DNA of 15,482 nt from contig JANSLP010000513.1 in the NCBI GenBank assembly GCA_029298735.1, positions 1-15,482 of the forward strand, read 5' to 3'. Origin of the DNA: Ophiostoma sp. CBS 140.51 (taxonomy: Eukaryota; Ascomycota; Sordariomycetes; Ophiostomatales; Ophiostomataceae). This document shows positions 8,690 through 15,482 of the stretch, in pieces. A program made the translations under genes and the position numbers. The notes below the pieces were generated by a model that saw only the letters and a program-made list of their open reading frames with translations, was not told the origin of the DNA and made no database searches. Position 1 is the stretch's first letter. Each line of letters starts with the position of its first letter.

Positions 8690-9025
8690 CTATATCGCCT
8701 TCCAACTCCGTATATATGTTCCTTCCGTATGATAATTTTGAAATCGATGATTCCACCGGTATTCTCTTGCCTTCTTAGCCACCATTTCTGCGATTCTTTT
8801 GCGTTGTGCTTTCTCCTTGGCTTCCGCTGCCTCAACTATTTTCCTTGCCGGGATAATGTCTTCATCCTTCCTCTTTTGTATAATACCTCTAGTATTACGG
8901 GCCACGAGAGGCCCTCCAGCCTGCATAGGCCTGTTTTTTTGTGCTTTTCGTATACGTTTGACGCGCTGTGCTAGCTCGGTGCGGCCGAGGTCTTGGTTGA
9001 CTTGGAGAACCTCTGCAGCTAAGGA
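8690..9025 (-). pseudogene. C-terminal fragment of a DDE-type (pogo/Fot1-like) transposase, tentative
   Basis: The frame is open from after a stop at 9028-9026 down to TAG 8692-8690, 111 codons. The translation has a basic Gln/Arg/Lys-rich region (AQRVKRIRKAQKNRP), then GGPLVARNTRGIIQKRKDED, then an Ala/Glu/Lys-rich helix (EAAEAKEKAQRKRIAEM). Fungal pogo-class transposases often end in such a tail ('kGG.l...da..i...r...') after the catalytic core. No DDE core or DNA-binding domain is present. The fragment abuts the LTR-like element at 9031-9353. An unrelated coiled-coil ORF is the alternative. Confidence 0.42.
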
Positions 9026-9030
9026 CTAGG

Positions 9031-9353
9031 TGTAACGGGTCACGTAGCAAGAGTATACGGGATCTCGAAGCAAAGTGCTTAATTCCAACGAAACATCTAG
9101 ATAGAGAGGAGAGGGAGAAAGAAAAGAAGGAAAGAAGGATCATGGGAGTTTTCCCTAAACTAGCTCCTGGTCTATGGCCCGTGCCCGCCGGGCCACTCGT
9201 GCCCGGCCCACTCGTCTCTAGGCCGTGCGCCTCTCGGGTGTATGTCCGGGCAGAGCCCTGCCCGTCCCCTATGCCTGTGGCCGCCGGCCCGGCACACTCG
9301 GGTGTGTATGTCTGGGCAGGGCCTTGACTGCCCGTGGCCCCTGGCCCGTCACA
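9031..9353 (-). mobile_element. GC-rich LTR-like element (family 2), possibly a solo LTR
   Basis: The + strand starts TGTAACGGGTCACG and ends TGGCCCGTCACA. The ends are TG...CA and are inverted repeats of each other (10 of 12 bases). The 323-bp element has a GC-rich interior with repeated CCCGGGC-like words and a purine-rich block at about 9104-9139. No target duplication is evident (CTAGG before, GAGGA after). A truncated relative lies at 6036-6260. Short open frames inside it are low-complexity and are not called. Confidence 0.6.
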
Positions 9354-9965
9354 GAGGATATGGTAACAGGAAGAGTAGAGTGTACGTAGATTATATAATT
9401 TTTGAAGTAATTAGTTCTGTTTTTTTTATTTTTTTTTAATTTTTAATTTTTTTAATTTTTGGCGATTTAAATTACACGAAGACGGGCCGGTGTATAAATA
9501 AGTCACGTAATAATAGTTGCCATCATGTGATTTAATTGTACACCAGTGTACACCTACTGGGAGCCGATTACGCACGTAGACACATCATGTAAACATGTTA
9601 GGCAATATACATAACATTCTATGGAATAGACAAGTCAGGCCTCTCAGAGGCAGGACCACCTATCTAGAGCCCATCACGTAACGCACACGTGGCTGGCTAG
9701 GCTGGTGGGTCCAACAGAACATATTTTAGTGTTTCTGTTAATTTTGGTGTTGTGTTAGTGTGGTCAGGCAGCGAGTAGGCAGGCTGAAGTGCCCGCTCCT
9801 TTCGTACACAGTTCCGAATGGTTTGAACCGATTTGTCTTGTCATATTAGTGTAATCGAGCTTTATTGTTGTGAGTTTTATAGGAGTCGCTCGCTTATATG
9901 CCTCGATCGTATATAGACTACGTCATATGCTTTCTAAATATTTCAGGTATCATTATCATCCGAGT
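9354..9965. other. Intergenic stretch downstream of the glycosyltransferase
   Basis: No gene is seen. It contains a T-rich tract at 9418-9461, which could support transcript ends on either side. A 16-bp palindrome TGTACAC-CA-GTGTACA lies at 9537-9552, and a small hairpin GCCTCT-C-AGAGGC near 9637-9650. Confidence 0.5.
9537..9552. repeat. 16-bp palindrome
   Basis: TGTACAC and GTGTACA arms around CA, perfectly complementary. Confidence 0.7.
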
Positions 9966-11516
9966 TCAAGACGGGACTTTGGACCAGTCCCTGCACAGGC
10001 CAAAAACGGTGCGGCACAGCTTGCCGAGCTCGACCTTGGCGTCGAACTTATGCCACGAGCCCTGGGCGTGGTGGAGCAGCCGTGCGTCGGCGTTGGAGTA
10101 GGGCTTCGAGCCCATGTTGCCGTACTTTCCTCGACCAGGACTTCCAAAATGTTAGCTAATACCACACATGCACACAAACAAGCAGGACTAAAAGAAGAGG
10201 GGGCCTTCCTGCGTGATGGATTAGACTCACTTAAAGCCAGTAATCGGTAGGACGAGCACGTCACTGATGAGTTTCGCCTTGCCGCCATCCTTGAGCCCCG
10301 TCACCGCGTTCCACCGCAGGTCGAACCGCTCCTGCAGCCACGTGCTGACCGCAGCCGTGATCGCGGAGGGTCCCGTTCGCGTGAGAGGGTCGGCGTTGTA
10401 TGACTTCACCACAGCATCAGCGCCGCCGTCACCGTCAGCCGTGGCCTGCTGGACCACGTCGACCTCGGCGCGCACGCGGGCGAGGAAGTGTGAGAGGGCG
10501 GGGTGCTGGGGCGCGGCGGCGAGCGCCCACTGGGTTAACTGAACAGGGTAGGTGTAGCCCATGCGCCAGTAGGCGTCGGAAGCCGGGTCGACGTCGGCCT
10601 CGAGGCCGACCAGGAGCTTTACGGGTCGCTCGTCGGTGCCCGGCGGCTCCCAGAGGTCCTCGTACCTGTCCGTGTCCCGGCCGAACGTGGCGCCCGTCTC
10701 CTTGTCAATCCACGTCTCGAGATCATCTAGGTGGATCCACTTGGCAGGGTGCCGCAGGGGCTCGGTGTCGATGTCGCCGTACTGTGTATGTTAGCAAAAC
10801 CGACACATTGCCCCAGATAAAAGCACTTTGAGAACTGGGGAGATACATACAATGCCGCCGAACCACTTGCAGAGCAGGATGCGAAAAATGTCGGTCCGCT
10901 CCACGGGCGAGAAGAAAGAGAGGAATGGTTCAACAAAGTCCGGCTCGTACTTACGCATAAAGGCGAGCATACCCTCATCGTCCCAGAAAAAGTAGGCCAT
11001 CGGGGGTCCGCCGTCTTCATAGCCCCCGCCTACGGCGTAGGACAGCCACCGCTCGACGCAGCGTAAGACCTTAGGCGTCCAGCCGTCGATGCTCGTCGTC
11101 ACCCACGTCTGGTGTACGATCAGCGGGATGAGGGCGTGGTCCGTCCGCCGCGCGAGGCTACCGGACGCGGCCGCCGAGGCGAAGTTTGCCGCCTCGAGAA
11201 TCGTGCGGGGCTGCTGGTACCGCTCGTCGATATCGGTCTTCCACTCGTCGGGGATGTACCATGCTGTTGAGGTGTTAGCCAACATCAGATGTAGAAGAAA
11301 AATGGAGATAACACAGGTCTTCGCGGAGAACGTACCCCCTCCTGTGCCATTAAACATGTGTATGTACTTCCAAACCAGGGGAAAGCCAATCGCAAACGTG
11401 CTCGCATCAGGGCGGGTGGCGGCGGCCTTGGGGTACTTCCAGATCCAAACGAACCAACAGGCCGCGACAAGCAGGACCACGCGCTTGGAGCGCAGGCGGT
11501 TGAACGGATAGAGCAT
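9966..11516 (-). CDS. GT32 family glycosyltransferase (OCH1/alpha-1,6-mannosyltransferase-like), type II membrane protein
   Basis: Four exons (11516-11336, 11263-10851, 10781-10231, 10140-9966) total 1320 nt, 439 residues and a stop, with frame kept throughout. Residues about 12-27 are a signal anchor (VVLLVAACWFVWIW), implying a Golgi/ER lumenal enzyme. IPLIVHQTW at 106-114 is the entry motif of the sugar-binding region. VERTDIFRILLCKWFGGIYGDIDTEPL contains the DxD motif (Asp201-Ile-Asp203) that binds metal and nucleotide sugar. PITGFNPGRGKYGNMG and HHAQGSW near the end match the OCH1-type C-terminus. Introns of 72, 69 and 90 bp have GT...AG ends and GCTAAC branch points. An open frame continues upstream to 11879, but its translation does not look like protein, so ATG 11516 just before the anchor was chosen. 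Known relatives transfer mannose; donor and acceptor here are unknown. It could act in glycan synthesis or glycosylate a cluster metabolite. Confidence 0.92.
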
Positions 11517-12310
11517 AGTGAACAAGCTGACGACGACGATGTCCTGTCGCGTGATACATAGAAATCGACTCCCAGAACGGCCGAGAAATATCAGCTGGGT
11601 TTTGTGGTATACAGGCCGCCCTAAACCAGTGCCTAGTAAGCGGAAAGAGGAGACGTAGACGGGGGCGATGTTGGCACAAGCTGTGGTATTAAATGGAGCT
11701 GAACTGTACGGACCGCGGAGGGCGTTCGTCTCAATAAAGGTTGGCAGGTCCTGCAATTGATTAGGGGGCGGCGTAGTGCATACGTCGCGTCTCCACCGAT
11801 GGACTGTGCATGCAGAAGAAAAGGGAGCGCAAAAAAAGTGGAAACCAAGGGTTGTGGGCGCAATACTCGGTACAGCCACGCTAACAGATTGCTAATATCC
11901 ATGGCTAATTGTGTTACCTATGGTGGAATTAGACCTAAATACATAAAAGCCTCCTTATTACTGAAACGGGGTGGAGAGTCGTGCCCTCTCTTTCTCTCTC
12001 TACAACGCCCACAACCAAAAGGTAAGGGGGCAGGTAGGGGAAGGTAGGAGTAGAAATTAAAGGTTACCGGGATTCGAAATAAACCTTAGTAGGAGCACGG
12101 GCGGGCGCTGCGGGGCGGCTGCAAGGCTGAGAAATTAAATAAAAGCCAGGATAAGAGGCGATACTCTGCGAATTTAATTCTCCTCTCGTAGTAGTGCTTT
12201 GGTGACCACTCTGTGGTACTCACCTAGTTGTTATAGAAGAGGTTCTTTGGGATTATTAGCAAGGACTGTGTCACCTTTGAATTCGAACTTGGGTTGCCAA
12301 GGCCGTCTCA
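11517..12310. other. Upstream region of the glycosyltransferase, no gene seen
   Basis: It holds the presumed GT32 promoter and 5' UTR. A perfect 11-bp inverted repeat GGTTGTGGGCG (11850-11860) / CGCCCACAACC (12006-12016) is present. There is a pyrimidine-rich stretch near 11984-12001 and a small GC-rich patch at 12095-12130. Open frames on either strand have no recognisable motif. Confidence 0.5.
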
Positions 12311-12733
12311 CCGATCTAGTGCAAAGATGTTCTAAAAGACGCGACGTCGTTCTTCTTCCTCTATCCATGTCTTTAGTGGTGGTAACGAGGGTGGGCTGAA
12401 ATAGGACATGGTGGTGTTGCGGTGTTGGTCGTCTTCCACGTTGAGCTGGAGAATCTCGACTGTTCGTGTCAGGGAGCCGATAATCATCGGCGTGGGCTCA
12501 GAAATGAAGTTTGCCGTCGAGGCGTGCGACGCCCTGGCCCAGGGGCCCAACAACATGCACGTGCGCGTATTGTTAGTTTCTCCTGCCAGCGCCTCTTTGA
12601 TCTTCAGCCACTCGCCTACAAGCATGCCGTGCTCCAGCACCGGCGCACGCCTACTGTTGTCGTCGAAGCCTACGCCGTCAGCGGTTGAGAGCGCTGTGCT
12701 GACGCGGCTTACAGCATGCGCAGTTTTGGCCAC
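12311..12733 (-). pseudogene. Relic of a fungal-specific transcription factor (Zn2Cys6-type middle domain)
   Basis: On the minus strand the translation reads PMIIGSLTRTVEILQLNVED and, further on, LKTWIEEEERRRVF, stop, NIFALDR. This matches the fungal transcription-factor middle region ('miGsA.R....LgLN.e....' and 'W..eE.RRRvFW.lf.lDr'). The stop TAG at 12334-12332 replaces the conserved Trp of RRRVFW, a TGG-to-TAG change (CpA-to-TpA on the other strand). A second stop follows LDR. No Cys6 zinc cluster is found upstream: only about 200 bp remain before the divergent monooxygenase gene, so the N-terminus is gone. It was probably a pathway regulator sharing a promoter with that gene. Confidence 0.6.
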
Positions 12734-12784
12734 TCACTGCCGGGCTCGGATGCTTACAAATAATTTGGGTTTACGTCTGAAAAA

Positions 12785-12793
12785 CGCCACAAA
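12785..12793 (-). promoter_or_regulatory. TTTGTGGCG box upstream of the FAD monooxygenase
   Basis: CGCCACAAA on the + strand, about 147 bp upstream of ATG 12940. It resembles the TTTGTGGGG(CG) words upstream of the MFS, P450 and GT32 genes. Function is inferred only. Confidence 0.25.
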
Positions 12794-12939
12794 GTACGCC
12801 AATCTCACTTCTTCTCACCGAAGCGCGTTGTCCTTAGAAGTCAGCATCCGCTTCATCGGCGTCCCTACAAAACTCGCGACCGTACCCAACCCAGCCCAGC
12901 GGGCATTTTCCCCGTCCTATTCACATCTGCTTGACCGAT

Positions 12940-14342
12940 ATGGCGGAAACGTCGAATCCCAATTTTCGCGCCATCATTGTCGGCGGCGGTCCCGTCGGTC
13001 TCTGTCTTGCGCACGCCTTCACACTGGCGGGGATTGACTACGTGCTGCTGGAGAGGAGGGAGACACCTGTCGAGCCGTCAGGCTTTGGTCTCGCTCTGTG
13101 GCCTCATGGCGTACGGATCCTGGATCAGCTTGGCCTCCTCAAGGAGGGCCGCGAGATGTGTCTGCTCATGAAAGACAAATACAACCTCTGGGCGGATGGA
13201 TCAGAGATTGGACACAGCAATCTGTATGAGAAGATTGAGCAGAAGTGAGTCGATCTCCAAGCTCCCTTATGTCTCTCTCGATCCCAGCCTGAAATAGACA
13301 CTGACACTTTTCCCGTAGTCATGGCCACCCATGGATGCTATTCCATAGGCAGATGCTTCTAGAGCTCTTATACAAGAGACTTCCCGAGAACGAGTCGCGG
13401 GTGCTGACAGAGAAGAAAGTGGTTTCAATCGATACGCATTCCCAAGGAGTCAAGGTCCATTGTGATGACGGCAACATCGTTGAAGGATCTATCGCTGTTG
13501 GCTGTGATGGCGTCTACAGCCGTGTGCGAGGCATCATGCGAGATCTGCGTCTCAAATCATCGGGCAAGATGCTCGATAGCGAGACACCAATGGCGGCTCA
13601 GTATCAGCTTCTAGCCGGCTACCTGCCTCGCATCCTGCATATGCAGCCAGGAACAGTATGGGAGGTCCGTGACAACGGGATGAACTTTCAAATTTTCATG
13701 CTGGAGCGCGAGGGCTGGTTCCTTGTCTACAAACGGCTGCCGGAGCCTCTCCTCCAACAGACCAAGTACACGGATGACGACGCAAAGGCGTTTGCAGAAG
13801 ACATCATGGACCATCCGGTGGGCCAGGACATGAAGTTCCGGGATCTCTGGGCCCTCCGAAAATGGACCCGCCTAGTGAACTTGGAGGAGGGCCTCATTCA
13901 ACACTGGCACCAGGAACGCATCGTTCTCGTGGGCGACGCGGTGCACAAGATGACGCCCAACGCGGGCCTCGGCGTGAACCAAGGGTGGCAGGGCGTCGTG
14001 GCCCTAACCAATATATTGCGCACCCTCCTGTCGACGAATTCAGAACCCGACACAAAGGCCTTGACAAGGGCCTTTGAGGCATACAAGAAGAAAACCGAGA
14101 AGATGGCCAAGGACAGCGCTTTCCTCTCCAAGCTATACAGCCGGATCACCTCCTGGCACAATGTAGCCTACAAGCTTGCCGACTACGTGGGTCCGTACGT
14201 TGGTGGGGACCCGGTGATGTTTAAATTGCTTGCATCGCCTATTATCAAGCGAGGCCTTGTTCTGGATTACATCTCAGAACCGGGCTATAAGGTAGGGCAT
14301 ATCCAATGGGACAACCAACCCTATAAGGAGGAGGACGAGTAG
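12940..14342 (+). CDS. FAD-dependent monooxygenase (PaxM/MAK1-like, group A flavoprotein)
   Basis: Two exons (12940-13244, 13319-14342) around a 74-bp GTGAGT...GTAG intron give 1329 nt, 442 residues. The N-terminal Rossmann fold has AIIVGGGPVGLCLAHAF, with GGGPVG at residues 15-20 and Glu38 ending the strand. NHGHPWMLFHR spans the splice site, as in PaxM-type epoxidases and MAK1-like phytoalexin-detoxifying hydroxylases. The DG motif VGCDGVYSRVRG is near 162-173, and the second FAD motif LVGDAVHKMTPNAGLGVNQG near 305-324. The enzyme should use FAD, NAD(P)H and O2 to hydroxylate or epoxidise an unknown small molecule. It ends in acidic KEEDE without the hydrophobic tail of some relatives. An upstream TTG would add three residues, but ATG 12940 is the natural start. 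It is intact and diverges from the regulator relic. Confidence 0.93.
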
Positions 14343-14360
14343 TAAGGCGGAGGACGAGTA
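14331..14360 (+). repeat. Duplication across the monooxygenase stop codon
   Basis: GGAGGACGAGTAG at 14331-14343 contains the stop codon and recurs at 14348-14360, followed by a third degenerate GGAGTACGAGTAG. It looks like replication slippage at the gene end. Confidence 0.7.
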
Positions 14361-14468
14361 GGAGGGAGGAGTACGAGTAGACTACGTCCGTATAACCGGA
14401 ATGTCGAATAAATAAAATATGTCACTAGGGCCTTAGTGCTCGTTTTACGAGTTTACGGGGTTTATCTC

Positions 14469-14790
14469 GATCAAACATCCGATCCGGCTCTCTCACGTGC
14501 TCGCTCTGATCCTGATCAAATATTCGATCCAGCTCGCCCATGGATCCTGATTAAAAATCCGATCTAGCTCGCCCATAGATCCTGATTAAATATCCGATTA
14601 GGCTCACTCACGTGCTCCCTTTAATCCTGATCAAAAATCTGATCCGGCTCTCTCACGTGCTCGCTTTAATCCTGATCAAAAATTTAACTAGGCTCGCCCA
14701 CGGATCCAGATTAAAAATCTGATCCGGCTCTCTTACGTGCTCGCTTATAAACCTTAATTAACATTTAACTACGCTCGCGTACTACACAGA
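14469..14790. repeat. Tandem array of alternating 35- and 45-bp units with CACGTG boxes
   Basis: About eight units start GATCAAA or GATTAAA. Unit starts are 14469, 14514, 14549, 14584, 14629, 14674, 14709 and about 14754, giving lengths 45, 35, 35, 45, 45, 35, 45 and a partial one. Long units carry CTCTCTCACGTGCTCGCT. Short units replace this with CTCGCCCATGGATCCT. Differences are mostly C/T, as in RIP. The long-unit palindrome CACGTG is the classic bHLH (E-box) core. The array lies about 125 bp beyond the monooxygenase stop. Confidence 0.82.
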
Positions 14791-14998
14791 AGCGAGAGTA
14801 CCACTCGGTCGTCTTGTACGACCTCGTCGTCTCGCTTGTCTTACTACCGTTCCGTGGGCGCGATCGGCGCTATATCGTCTATGTCGAGGATCGATGCGTC
14901 GAGAGCGGGTAAGATACGATAGACCTGGACGGAGAAGACGACTTCCTTGTTACGAGGATACGATAAAGAAACAAGATAAAATAAAGTAAAAAACAGAT

Positions 14999-15189
14999 AA
15001 AGAAAGGGAGGGAAAAGAGGAAGAAGCTTAAAGAAGAAGAAGAGGAAGACGATAAAAGTAGAGGAAGAAGAAGGAGAAAGAGAAGGAGAAGAAGGAGACG
15101 AAGAGGAAGAAGGGAAAGACGAGAAAAGGAGAAGAAGAAAAAGAGAAAAAAAGAAGAGAAAAGGGAAGAAGAAGGAGAAGAAGAAGAAA
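14999..15189 (+). repeat. Long GAA-rich polypurine tract
   Basis: Nearly pure A/G over about 190 bp with a few short interruptions. The longest uninterrupted run is 15121-15189 (69 nt), with another at 15060-15098. Such tracts can form triplex DNA and may be simple-sequence expansion or part of a decayed element. Confidence 0.8.
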
Positions 15190-15482
15190 TATACGTTATA
15201 GACGCGTCGACCGACTAGTGTATAAATACTAATATAAACTAGGCCCGAAGAGAATAATAGAAAAATAAATAAAAATAAATATAAGTGACCCTAGTTTCTA
15301 GTAAGTACTCTACGTTTTATCTTATTTATAGTAGTATAGAGGGACGCGGAGGAAAACGAAGAAAAAGAATAAATCGAAGAAAAAAAACAGAAGAAATCAA
15401 ACGAGACGCGAAAAGGAGAACAAGACCATCCAACCTTCCTGTCCATTGACCAAGATCTTCAACCAAAGTTCTTCGAGAATAT
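15190..15482. other. AT-rich stretch without a recognisable gene
   Basis: It has many TATA and TAAATA words and a second purine-rich patch near 15340-15418, consistent with RIP-degraded repeat DNA. No ORF or motif is supported. The last ~60 bp are more balanced in composition, so a gene may begin beyond the window. Confidence 0.45.

Noticed and set aside
9142..9439. Short GC-rich ORFs with repeated SRVYV/SGVYV words
   Set aside because: They lie inside the LTR-like element; the repeats come from its own internal redundancy.
10400..10831. 143-codon + strand ORF rich in Arg/Pro/Gly
   Set aside because: It is antisense to GT32 exon 3 and its composition follows from the GC-rich codons of that gene.
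11517..11879. N-terminal extension of the GT32 gene to an upstream ATG at 11879
   Set aside because: The added 121 residues have no family likeness, and the signal anchor fits best right after ATG 11516.
12230..12320. tRNA-like or SINE-like sequence suggested by TTCGAATTC
   Set aside because: The T-arm does not pair and the A box is poor; the adjacent frame fits the regulator relic.
12408..13037. 209-codon + strand ORF overlapping the monooxygenase start
   Set aside because: It overlaps the regulator relic on the opposite strand and the first exon of the monooxygenase in another frame. Its translation is compositionally odd and motif-free.
14469..14790. CRISPR-like array
   Set aside because: Repeat and spacer are not distinct, all parts of each unit are conserved, and the context is eukaryotic.

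Overview
The window looks like accessory genome of a filamentous ascomycete (Pezizomycotina). Genes are split by 59-133-bp spliceosomal introns with GT...AG ends, several with a CTAAC branch point. Diverged repeat copies differ mostly by C-to-T changes at CpA, the mark of repeat-induced point mutation (RIP). GC-rich gene islands alternate with AT-rich, repeat-laden stretches. No rRNA, tRNA or CRISPR was recognised. The species cannot be named from the sequence.

Layout. 1-1868 holds three copies (A-C) of one repeat family, in alternating orientation, with a tiny zinc-ribbon-like ORF between A and B. 1932-3098 is a proline-rich gene with a C-terminal HMG-box-like segment, cut by one in-frame stop. 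3099-4087 has no recognisable gene. 4088-5731 (-) is an almost complete MFS transporter pseudogene with four nonsense codons and one frameshift. 5859-6260 holds remnants of two repeat families. 6376-8250 (-) is a seven-exon cytochrome P450 with a premature stop; its lost tail can still be read down to 6271. 8690-9353 holds a transposase-tail-like fragment and a GC-rich LTR-like element. 9966-11516 (-) is an intact four-exon GT32/OCH1-like glycosyltransferase. 12311-12733 (-) is a relic of a fungal Zn2Cys6-type regulator. 12940-14342 (+) is an intact two-exon FAD-dependent monooxygenase. 14343-15482 holds a tandem array of 35/45-bp units with CACGTG boxes, a long purine tract and AT-rich DNA.

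How the genes may work together (inference). FAD monooxygenase, P450, MFS exporter, glycosyltransferase and pathway-type regulator are the usual parts of a fungal secondary-metabolite or detoxification cluster. No backbone synthase is present, so this is either a cluster edge or a modification/detoxification set. Only the monooxygenase and the glycosyltransferase are fully intact. The transporter and regulator are dead and the P450 lacks its C-terminus, so the cluster appears to be decaying, with RIP-type mutations leaking from neighbouring repeats as a plausible cause. A TTGTGG(G)-type motif lies upstream of all four structural genes and may be a relic of shared regulation.
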